Below are positions 35,078 to 42,735 of a DNA stretch of 64,000 bases, piece by piece. The notes beneath the pieces were generated by a model. The model did no database searches and had not been told where the DNA came from. It worked only from the letters and a program-made list of their open reading frames with translations. The stretch's first letter is position 1. Each line of letters begins with the position of its first letter. Source of the DNA: Pontiellaceae bacterium B12227 (GTDB lineage Bacteria; Verrucomicrobiota; Kiritimatiellia; Kiritimatiellales; Pontiellaceae); assembly GCA_029432775.1 (NCBI GenBank), contig JAROAZ010000023.1, positions 1 through 64,000 on the forward strand. Direction: 5' to 3'. Made by a program: the position numbers and the translations under genes.

Positions 35078-37729
35078 TCAGGCGTTCATCTTCTCAACAA
35101 TGCCGGCGACGGCCTGAATGGCTTCGCCGACTTTGGAGCCGTCTTTACCGCCGGCCTGTGCTTTGTCGGGCTTACCACCGCCGCCACCGCTGCAGATTTT
35201 TGCAATCTGACCGATCAGTTTACCGGCGTGCATACCCTTGCCGACCAGATCTTCGGAAACGCTGGCCGCGAGGCATGCTTTGCCTTCATTGGAAGAACCG
35301 ACCACAATCACGGCACTGCTGATCTTCTGGCGCAGGCCGTCGAGCACCTGACGCAGCGCATCCATCGGCATTTCGCCGAGCTCAGCGGCCAGTACCTGGA
35401 TGCCGCCTTTGTCTTCGACCTGATCAACCAGTCCATCCACGTTGGAGACAGCCGTTTTGGTCTGAATGTCTTTCAACTGTTTTTCGGCGGTTTTCACCTG
35501 CTCAGCCATCGCTTTAAACCGATCCGCCAGCTCGGCTGGTTTCACGCTGAGGCTCTGGCTCAGGTTGGAAATCAGCTCGTGCTCTTCAGCAGCCCAGTTC
35601 AGTGCATCGAGTCCGGTTACGGCTTCGATACGGCGGATGCCGGCCGCAACCGACGATTCAGAAACAATACGGAACTGACCGATATCGCCGGTCATCTGCA
35701 CGTGAGTGCCGCCGCAGAGTTCCTTGCTGAATTCGCCTACGCTTACCACGCGGACCGTGTCGCCGTATTTATCGTCAAACACGGCCTGGATGTCGCCGGA
35801 GTTCTGCACATCGGCCAGCGACATTTCCACGGTCTGCAGTTCGGTGTTGCGCATAATCTCGTGGTTGACAACCTGCTCGATTTTGCGGATCTGTTCCGCA
35901 TTCACCGCTTCAAAATGGTTAAAGTCGAAACGCAGGTAGCCACTGGAGACCAATGAGCCAGCCTGTTTGATGGACGGATCGACCACCTGGCGCAGGGCCG
36001 CGTTCAACAGATGGGTGGCCGTGTGGTTACGGCGCATCTGACCGCGACGGTAGCGGTCGACCCCGGCAATCACGGCGGCGCCTTTTTCCGGAGTGCCGAA
36101 TTCAACTTCACCGTTGTGAACAATGATGCCTTCGGCGGTCTTCTGGGTGTCGGTGACTTTAAAGGTGAAGTCTTCGCCTTTTATATCGCCCTGGTCGCCC
36201 AGCTGGCCGCCGGATTCCGGATAGAAGGGCGATTCTTTCAGTACGATGGCGCCGGATTCGAGCACTTCCAGAATCTCGGTGCGGCACTGAACGTTATCAA
36301 AACCGATGAACGGTGTGGCTTCCACATCGAGGGCCTCGCTGGAAACCATGACCACCGACTTCTTGGAAGCGTGGTCGGAACGGGCGCGCTCGCGCTGCTC
36401 GTTCATTAAATCTTCAAATCCGGCGGAGTCCACCGTCAGGCCGCGTTCGCGGGCCATCAGTTCGGTGAGATCGAGCGGGAAGCCGAAGGTGTCGTAAAGC
36501 TTGAAGGCATCGCCGCCGACAATCTGACCGTTGACCGGCTCAATGGCTTCGAATACATCGAGGCCTTTATCGAGCGTGCGGTTAAAGGATTCCTCTTCGG
36601 CCTTCAGTGTTTTGCTGATGCGCTCGTTCCGCAGTTCCGGGAAGGCGTCGCCGAAGCTGTCGGCCACGATGTCGGCCAGTTTATAGAAGAAGGGCTGGGT
36701 GAAGCCGAGCGTGCGGCCATAGCGAACGGCGCGGCGCAGGATGCGGCGCAGCACATAGCCACGGCCTTCGTTGGAAGGGATGATGCCATCGGCGATGGAG
36801 AACGAGAGGCAGCGGATGTGGTCGGCAATCACACGGAAGGCGACGTCCACCTTTTCCTGCTCGGACTGTTTGGCGGCATCTTCGGGCAGCGTGCTGGTAT
36901 ATTTGCAGCCGCTCATTTTTTCCAATCCCTGGAAAATCGGCGTAAAGACATCGGTCTCGTAGTTGGAGATGACGCCGGAGAAGTCGGTAAAGTTTTTGGT
37001 GCACTGGATGATCGAGCAGGCGCGCTCGAAGCCCATGCCGGTATCCACGTGCTGCGCCGGAAGCGGGGCAAAGGAGCCGTCGGCCCCGGCATTGAACTGC
37101 ATGAATACGAGGTTCCAGATTTCGATGCAGTCGGCGCTGTCGGCATTCACCATTTCCGGTCCGCAGTCGCCGTTCGGGGTGAGATCGACGTGCAGCTCGG
37201 AGCACGGGCCGCACGGGCCGGTGTCGCCCATCATCCAGAAATTGTCTTTGCGGTTGCCGGGAACCACTTGTTCAGCCGGCAGGTAACGCAGCCAGAGGTC
37301 GCGTGCTTCCAGATCGGCCTCGCCTTTTTCGTCGCCGCCGAAGTAGGTGGCATAGAGGCGTTCTTTGGGGAATCCCCAGACATCGGTGATCAGCTCCCAG
37401 GCCCAGTCGATGGCCTCCACTTTGAAGTAGTCGCCGAAGGACCAGTTGCCGAGCATTTCGAAAAAGGTGTGGTGGTAGGTGTCGAGCCCGACATCGTCGA
37501 GGTCGTTATGTTTCCCGCCGGCGCGGATGCATTTCTGAGTGTCGGCGGCCCGGCCCGGGGTGTAGGGGCAGTTCATCTGGCCGAGGAAAATCGGCACAAA
37601 CTGGTTCATGCCGGCATTGGTGAAAAGCAGGTTCGGCGCATCCGGCAGCAGGCTGCCCGATTTTACAATGGTGTGCTGCTTCGATTCGAAGAAGTCGAAG
37701 AATGATTGGCGGATTTCACTGGATGTCAT
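35078..37729 (-). CDS. alaS: Alanyl-tRNA synthetase
   Basis: The 883-residue enzyme charges tRNA-Ala. The class II core begins IRQSFFDFFESKQHTIVKSGSLLP and has motif 2 around HHTFFEMLGNWSFGDYFK. The editing domain has the zinc motif RRNHTATHLLNAALR (about residue 565) and CGGTHV (about residue 670). The C-Ala part is Gly-rich (SGGGGGKPDKAQAGG). The length is typical. An AGGACAG site precedes the ATG. One exact palindrome in the catalytic region encodes FQGLEK. Confidence 0.97.
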   Translation of the reverse strand: MTSSEIRQSFFDFFESKQHTIVKSGSLLPDAPNLLFTNAGMNQFVPIFLGQMNCPYTPGRAADTQKCIRAGGKHNDLDDVGLDTYHHTFFEMLGNWSFGDYFKVEAIDWAWELITDVWGFPKERLYATYFGGDEKGEADLEARDLWLRYLPAEQVVPGNRKDNFWMMGDTGPCGPCSELHVDLTPNGDCGPEMVNADSADCIEIWNLVFMQFNAGADGSFAPLPAQHVDTGMGFERACSIIQCTKNFTDFSGVISNYETDVFTPIFQGLEKMSGCKYTSTLPEDAAKQSEQEKVDVAFRVIADHIRCLSFSIADGIIPSNEGRGYVLRRILRRAVRYGRTLGFTQPFFYKLADIVADSFGDAFPELRNERISKTLKAEEESFNRTLDKGLDVFEAIEPVNGQIVGGDAFKLYDTFGFPLDLTELMARERGLTVDSAGFEDLMNEQRERARSDHASKKSVVMVSSEALDVEATPFIGFDNVQCRTEILEVLESGAIVLKESPFYPESGGQLGDQGDIKGEDFTFKVTDTQKTAEGIIVHNGEVEFGTPEKGAAVIAGVDRYRRGQMRRNHTATHLLNAALRQVVDPSIKQAGSLVSSGYLRFDFNHFEAVNAEQIRKIEQVVNHEIMRNTELQTVEMSLADVQNSGDIQAVFDDKYGDTVRVVSVGEFSKELCGGTHVQMTGDIGQFRIVSESSVAAGIRRIEAVTGLDALNWAAEEHELISNLSQSLSVKPAELADRFKAMAEQVKTAEKQLKDIQTKTAVSNVDGLVDQVEDKGGIQVLAAELGEMPMDALRQVLDGLRQKISSAVIVVGSSNEGKACLAASVSEDLVGKGMHAGKLIGQIAKICSGGGGGKPDKAQAGGKDGSKVGEAIQAVAGIVEKMNA
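36920..36934. repeat. TTCCA-N5-TGGAA palindrome (spacer ATCCC) in alaS
   Basis: Exact copy; minus strand encodes F-Q-G-L-E-K. Confidence 0.9.
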
Positions 37730-37883
37730 AATTCTGTCCTGTTTCTAATTGAGCGGAAAAGGCGCAGTTTATACTGATTGCGCCTGGGTTATGCAAGAAA
37801 TGCAATGCACGGAAACCGAAGGGATTAAAACGGATACGAGTGCGGCTTGAAACACGGCATACAAATAGGGTAAATGTTATAAC

Positions 37884-38852
37884 ATGAATGCAAAATACAT
37901 AATCCGAAATGTTGTGGCCTCGGCCGCCCTCGCTCTTATTTTCACCGGATGCGGCGATTCCGCATCAAAATCCCCCGAGGGCTCCTATAAAAAAGGAATG
38001 GCCCTGCTCGATAGCAAAGATGCCGCGGGAGCATTCAGCCAGTTCTCCACGGCAGCCGAAGGCGGACACCCGGAAGCGATGATGGAGCTGAGCACCTGCT
38101 ACACCTACGGCTCCGGCGTTGACCCGGATCCTGAAATGGCTTTCAGCTGGATTCGTAAAGCAGCCGATGCCGGTTCTTCGAAAGCCAAGGCGTATATTGC
38201 AATTTTCTACCTGCAGGGCATCGGCACCGCCGAAAGCCCGGACACAGCCATTCAGCTGCTTGAAAGCGAAGTTGCTGTCGGCAACATCGATGCCATTACC
38301 ATTCTGGCCAATCTTTATGAAGTCGGTGCCGGCGTTGAACAGAATGCTACCAAAGCGATGGCGCTGCACCGTAAAGCCGCCGGACAGGGCAATGCGCTCT
38401 CCATGTATTACATCGGCCGCTGTTTTGCCAAGGGCGAAGGCGGCGTTCAGAAAAATGAAAAACTGGCCGCGGAGTGGTATCAGAAAGCATCGGATGCCGG
38501 CTCTTTTGCCGGAACCGGAAAACTGGGGGCCTGCCATATGATGGGCCAGGGCGTTGCCAAAGATATGGCCAAAGGCATTGCTCTCATCCAGAAAGCGGTT
38601 AAAGGCGGCGACGCGGATTCCATGCACAACCTCGGCGTTTGTTACGAGCGCGGCATCGGCATTGAGAAAAACCAGGCTGAAGCCGTTAAATACTATCGCA
38701 TGGGTGCGGAAGCCGGATGCGCAGAAGCCATGTATAACCTTTCGGTCTGTCTCTCCACAGGAAACGGCGTTGCCCAAAATGCCGATGAAGCCGCCATGTG
38801 GAAAGCACGCTCCAGCGAAAGCGGAACCCCGCTGCGCGGACGTGACAGCTAA
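37884..38852 (+). CDS. Sel1-repeat lipoprotein
   Basis: The 322-residue protein has a lipobox FTGC (Cys at about residue 23) and seven or so consecutive Sel1 repeats of about 36 residues, such as AAEGGHPEAMMELSTCYTYG, AAGQGNALSMYYIGRCFAKG, AVKGGDADSMHNLGVCYERG and GAEAGCAEAMYNLSVCLSTG. It is a membrane-anchored periplasmic solenoid, probably a scaffold. It is divergent from alaS and related in type to the Sel1 gene at 32571. Confidence 0.92.
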   Translation: MNAKYIIRNVVASAALALIFTGCGDSASKSPEGSYKKGMALLDSKDAAGAFSQFSTAAEGGHPEAMMELSTCYTYGSGVDPDPEMAFSWIRKAADAGSSKAKAYIAIFYLQGIGTAESPDTAIQLLESEVAVGNIDAITILANLYEVGAGVEQNATKAMALHRKAAGQGNALSMYYIGRCFAKGEGGVQKNEKLAAEWYQKASDAGSFAGTGKLGACHMMGQGVAKDMAKGIALIQKAVKGGDADSMHNLGVCYERGIGIEKNQAEAVKYYRMGAEAGCAEAMYNLSVCLSTGNGVAQNADEAAMWKARSSESGTPLRGRDS

Positions 38853-38876
38853 AGAAGCCCCGGGCCGGCCGGCACG

Positions 38877-40718
38877 CTAAAACTCGATGTCTTTGTGCAG
38901 TCGGACTTCGAGCATGGGCTGGGTGTCCTCCCAACCTTTTGAAAGAGCATGAAGATCTTGCTTGATCCGAGACCTTTCTATAAACAGTTCTTCACTCGAC
39001 AGGCTTTTGTTATTAACCAATGCGATGCTTTCTCGTTCTATAAACCTCTTCCAAAACAATTGTACATATCGCTGTGCCACCTCTATAGGCAGCATACTAT
39101 CATCAATAGTTTTCGAATCGGTCTTCGCGTCTTTCATTACTTTATCACGTGCATACAGAAGCTCCTGTACATCCCGGTCAAGATCATGGAATTGCTCTGT
39201 GATGGATTCAGGAGGATCGAGCATTAAAACTTCAATAACCTTCTTACATGTTGGATCAGTGAGCAGGTGCGGAGGAAGATAGTCATGTAACAACGGGTGC
39301 ACCTCATGATAATACGTCATGAGCAAATCTATCAAAGCCGCCTCCTGCCTAGGGAAGGTTTTAGATACAGGAACCACCGCATTTACCTGTTCTATTTTTT
39401 TCTTTATAGCCTGCTTTGCGACATGCTCCCTACGCAACTCCTCGACAACAGTCGAATAATTTCCATACCGCAATATCGCTTTAATCATATTGTCTTGACG
39501 AATTTTACTCGGACTAGAAACTATCAGACCTATTGCAGCCTTTAGCACACGCATCTTCCCTGCCTCAGTCGCCATGTCATCTCTTCCCGAAAGAGTGTCC
39601 ATTAGAAAATCAATAGCTGGTGCAGCTGTTTTAATTAAACTAGTAAGAGCTTGTATACCCTTGTCTTTTATCAAGGAATCGGGATCCTCTTTTTCGGGCA
39701 GAGTGACCACCCGGACACTGAGTTCGTTGGCGATAAAGATTTCGGAAGAGGCGAGCGCGGCTTTGAGTCCGGCTGCATCGGAATCGAGCACGAGAATGAC
39801 TTCGTCCGCATAGCGCTTAATCATCTTAGCGTGGTTTTCGGTCAGCGCGGTGCCTTGCGAGGCGACAACGTTGTCGAGCCCGGCCTGATGGCAGCGGATG
39901 GCATCGATCTGCCCTTCCACCACGATGGCCTGACGGGATTCCACAATCGGTTTGCGGGCTTTATCGAACGCAAAGAGCACCCGGTTCTTTTTGAAAAGCA
40001 GGGTTTCCGGACTGTTAACATATTTCGCGCCCTTTTCAGCCTTGTTCATAATCCGACCGCTGAAACCGATCACCCGGCCCATCTGATCGCAGATCGGGAA
40101 CATGACACGGTTGCGGAAGCGATCGTAGTGGCTCTTTTTTCCGTTACGGTCGGACGGGACCACCAGACCGGCGGCTTCGAGCTGTTCCGGGTCATAGCCT
40201 TTTTTCACGGCCCGGCCGAGGAGCTCTTCCCAGCCCTGCGGCGCATAGCCGATCTGAAAATCTTTGATGATCTCGGTGGGAAGATCGCGCTCTTCCATGT
40301 AGCGCCGGGCTTCGGCCCCCTCGGGGCTGTCGAGCAGCATGCGGTGGTAGAAGGCGGCGGCATCGGTGTGCAGTTTATAGAGCACATCCTTGTTTCCGCT
40401 TTTATCCGGCTGGCCGCCTTCGTAGACAATTTCCACGCCCACGCGCTCGGCGAGCACGCTGACGGCCGTCACAAAGTCGACCTTTTCATAGTCCATGACA
40501 AAGCGGAAAACATCGCCCCCGGCTCCGCATCCGAAGCAGTGAAAAATCTGCCGGCCGTCGTTGACGGTGAACGACGGCGTTTTTTCCTTATGGAACGGGC
40601 AGTTGCATTTATAGGTGGAGCCGCGGCGGCGCAGTTCGGGCAGATAGGCCCCGACCACATCAACAATATTACATCGCTGGCGGATCTCTTCGATCGTCTC
40701 TTTGGGAATCATGGCCAT
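38877..40718 (-). CDS. dnaG: DNA primase
   Basis: The 613-residue primase starts MAMIPKETIEEIRQRCNIVDVV and makes RNA primers for replication. It has the CHC2 zinc ribbon (CPFHKEKTPSF, then FHCFGCGAGG, residues about 38-65), the RNA polymerase domain and the Toprim motif VVEGQIDAI followed by LVLDSDAAGLKA (about residue 310). From about residue 345 to the C-terminus (38877-39680) the DNA becomes visibly AT-rich while the frame stays open; that part corresponds to the helicase-binding region and suggests mosaic origin. The start lies 4 bases after the DUF4349 gene's stop, so the two are coupled. Confidence 0.95.
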   Translation of the reverse strand: MAMIPKETIEEIRQRCNIVDVVGAYLPELRRRGSTYKCNCPFHKEKTPSFTVNDGRQIFHCFGCGAGGDVFRFVMDYEKVDFVTAVSVLAERVGVEIVYEGGQPDKSGNKDVLYKLHTDAAAFYHRMLLDSPEGAEARRYMEERDLPTEIIKDFQIGYAPQGWEELLGRAVKKGYDPEQLEAAGLVVPSDRNGKKSHYDRFRNRVMFPICDQMGRVIGFSGRIMNKAEKGAKYVNSPETLLFKKNRVLFAFDKARKPIVESRQAIVVEGQIDAIRCHQAGLDNVVASQGTALTENHAKMIKRYADEVILVLDSDAAGLKAALASSEIFIANELSVRVVTLPEKEDPDSLIKDKGIQALTSLIKTAAPAIDFLMDTLSGRDDMATEAGKMRVLKAAIGLIVSSPSKIRQDNMIKAILRYGNYSTVVEELRREHVAKQAIKKKIEQVNAVVPVSKTFPRQEAALIDLLMTYYHEVHPLLHDYLPPHLLTDPTCKKVIEVLMLDPPESITEQFHDLDRDVQELLYARDKVMKDAKTDSKTIDDSMLPIEVAQRYVQLFWKRFIERESIALVNNKSLSSEELFIERSRIKQDLHALSKGWEDTQPMLEVRLHKDIEF

Positions 40719-40722
40719 AGTT

Positions 40723-41463
40723 TTACTGCTGCTCGTAAGTTTCTTCCTGCCACACAAACAGTTTGGTAACGCACCAGACGGAGCCTTCCCACACATACCC
40801 GAGCGGTCCGAGCACTTTATCGTGTTTCTTCGCTTTCAACGTGATGGTAAGCGAGGCGTAATCCACCCTGCCCTTCATGGACTTCAGGCGCGCGGTCATG
40901 GAGTCAATGTCGGCCTGCAGACGGGTCAGCTCTTTTTCAATGGCGAGCACATCCTTTACGGCGTTGGCGCGGTCGAGCAGTTTCTGCAGACGGTCGCGGA
41001 GCTTTTTCTTGGTTTCCAGGCGCGCCTGCATATCGATGTAACGCTCAGTGACGTCCTCCGAAGAGAGCCGCTTGCTGGTTACTTCGCCCACGCCATCAAG
41101 CGATCCGAGCAGTTCATCGAGCTTCTTAGACGGCACGCGAAGGGTCAGCGTGGTGGCGGGACGTTTGTTGTAGTCGTTCTGACTGGAGGATTCAATGTAG
41201 CCTCCGATTTCAACGGTTTTCGCGCTGACCTGCGCGGCGGCGTTGGAAATGCTCGCTACTTCAATGGTCATGGAACCGGTCCAGATGAGCATGTGCTCCG
41301 ATTGGAGCTCTTCGGTTTTTTCGTTCAACGGCATATCGCCCATCAGCGGATCGCCATACATTGCATCAGAAGCCCCATACATGCGCACGGAACCCGTCGT
41401 CATACTCCTGCATCCGGTCAGGATGGTGGCAATCAAAAAGGCGGGCAGTACGATTTTAAGCAT
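40723..41463 (-). CDS. DUF4349 lipoprotein
   Basis: The 246-residue protein has a lipobox LTGC (Cys at residue 18), a DUF4349 body (MTIEVASISNAAAQVSAK, TTLTLRVPSKKLDELLGSL, SSEDVTERYIDMQARLETKK) and a long coiled-coil segment (residues about 155-210). A short hydrophobic stretch (VLGPLGYVWEGSVW) near the end could touch the membrane. The function is unknown; family members are envelope proteins. It is upstream of dnaG in the same direction. Confidence 0.9.
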   Translation of the reverse strand: MLKIVLPAFLIATILTGCRSMTTGSVRMYGASDAMYGDPLMGDMPLNEKTEELQSEHMLIWTGSMTIEVASISNAAAQVSAKTVEIGGYIESSSQNDYNKRPATTLTLRVPSKKLDELLGSLDGVGEVTSKRLSSEDVTERYIDMQARLETKKKLRDRLQKLLDRANAVKDVLAIEKELTRLQADIDSMTARLKSMKGRVDYASLTITLKAKKHDKVLGPLGYVWEGSVWCVTKLFVWQEETYEQQ

Positions 41464-41581
41464 GGCGTTCTCCTTATCGGGGTGGTTCTTAAATAGGAAT
41501 ACCGGAAGCCTGCGCGAGGCTCAATCCTGCGGTTGGTTTTTAAGTCCCCGCGCAAAGTCGGCCCGGAAACTGCTTAATTCT

Positions 41582-41596
41582 TTCCAACGATTGGAA
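41582..41596. repeat. TTCCA-N5-TGGAA palindrome (spacer ACGAT)
   Basis: Exact copy ending 7 bases before the start of the small membrane protein gene. Confidence 0.9.
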
Positions 41597-41603
41597 TGTA
41601 TTC

Positions 41604-41912
41604 ATGAAAATGCCACGACTTGAAGATATGAACAGCCCACGCTTCCTTCAGGAAGCGTTTGAAAAGGAGCACCGTCTCCATTGGCTGAAAAATGCGCGAA
41701 TCCGGCGTAATGTTTATCTGTGGCTCTTTATTGTGGGTATGATCTGCATGCTGTATACGGCACTGACCCAATGGATGACACTTTCCATTCTCTCGCTTTT
41801 TCTCGCGATCGTTTCGCTGGTTGTCATGTCCAAATATGATACGCAATTGTGCTTTCTGAATATTCTGCAAATGCGGGATGAGCAGAAAAATCGCGATCCG
41901 GACCATTCCTGA
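41604..41912 (+). CDS. Small membrane protein with two helices
   Basis: The 102-residue protein has a charged amphipathic N-terminus (PRFLQEAFEKEHRLHWLKNARIRRN), two membrane helices at about residues 38-55 (VYLWLFIVGMICMLYTAL) and 58-76 (MTLSILSLFLAIVSLVVM), and a polar tail. I do not recognise the family. The ATG is preceded by a palindrome copy rather than a clear Shine-Dalgarno. The end abuts the convergent cvpA stop. Confidence 0.65.
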   Translation: MKMPRLEDMNSPRFLQEAFEKEHRLHWLKNARIRRNVYLWLFIVGMICMLYTALTQWMTLSILSLFLAIVSLVVMSKYDTQLCFLNILQMRDEQKNRDPDHS

Positions 41913-42482
41913 CTACATATTATCAATGTCGCCGGCTTCTTCCTGCTTCATCAGCTCGGCCTTCCATGAATCGATCTTGCTCTCGTAGAGCGCAGTCAGA
42001 CGAGGCTGAATTCGGGGAACAATCTCCCGGCAAACCAGGTCACCGGCATAGGATTTGGCACAGAACAGGTCATACACTTTCCCCGAGCGCTCCAGCATCA
42101 CAACCAGAATCATGATCAGCAGGGAAGTCAGAATGCCCCGGGTTAATCCGAGAGCCAGCCCCCAGCCATGGTCCGCCCGGCTGGATATCTGCATCTTCAG
42201 CAATCCGGCGAGCAGTTTGCTGAACAGCATGTACAGCGCAATGACCAACACCAGCAGTGTTGCCAATATGACCCACATCAAATAGGTCTCCTGCAGTTCC
42301 CTGAAAACTCTTCCGAAATAGCTGAACATCATCGGATAAACAAAAAACAGCAGGATACCGCCGCATATAAACGTAATGACGTAGGCAATCTGCGAAGCAA
42401 AGCCTTTCTGAAAACCTCCCCACGCAAACAGGGCGATCACCATCACAACAACAACATCCACTAAACTCAACCAAGCCGGCAT
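41913..42482 (-). CDS. cvpA: CvpA-family membrane protein
   Basis: The start at 42482 follows GAGGAAAAATAGA; the upstream codons are only a readable palindrome. The 189-residue protein has four membrane helices, starting PAWLSLVDVVVVMVIALFAWGGFQKGF, the CvpA family N-terminus with its small-residue GGFQKG turn, and a soluble C-terminal helix. CvpA in enterobacteria is linked to colicin V production and envelope stress, but the mechanism is unclear. It is divergent from nrdD. Confidence 0.85.
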   Translation of the reverse strand: MPAWLSLVDVVVVMVIALFAWGGFQKGFASQIAYVITFICGGILLFFVYPMMFSYFGRVFRELQETYLMWVILATLLVLVIALYMLFSKLLAGLLKMQISSRADHGWGLALGLTRGILTSLLIMILVVMLERSGKVYDLFCAKSYAGDLVCREIVPRIQPRLTALYESKIDSWKAELMKQEEAGDIDNM

Positions 42483-42498
42483 TCTATTTTTCCTCGTT

Positions 42499-42513
42499 TT
42501 CCAATGATTGGAA
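42499..42513. repeat. TTCCA-N5-TGGAA palindrome (spacer ATGAT)
   Basis: Exact copy 17 bases upstream of the cvpA start. Confidence 0.9.
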
Positions 42514-42616
42514 CAGGACCCGATAATAAGCATGTTCAACGCCATAAGCCCCGGAAAATATTTTTTATACGGGTCCGTTTAAATTTCTTAGAGAAATTAA
42601 GGGTTTTCGGCAAATA

Positions 42617-42668
42617 CCACAATATGTTGTGCTCACCCCTTGACACTGCCACATCTCATTGCGTAACT
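42617..42668 (+). promoter_or_regulatory. NrdR box and overlapping promoter of nrdD
   Basis: CCACAATATGTTGTGC (42617-42632) matches 13 of 16 positions of the NrdR-box consensus ACACWATATATWGTGT. Seven bases later comes TTGACA (42640-42645), and 17 bases after that GTAACT (42663-42668), a plausible sigma-70 type -35/-10 pair. NrdR represses ribonucleotide reductase genes when (d)ATP is high. I found only one clear box, whereas tandem boxes are common. Confidence 0.65.
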
Positions 42669-42735
42669 TCTACACTCGTTAAACGCGGGGATGCCGTTTA
42701 ATTACCACAAATATCAACATTTCAAGGGGAAAAAT

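Noticed and set aside
39651..40769. 372-codon frame on the plus strand
   Set aside because: It is antisense to the catalytic half of dnaG.
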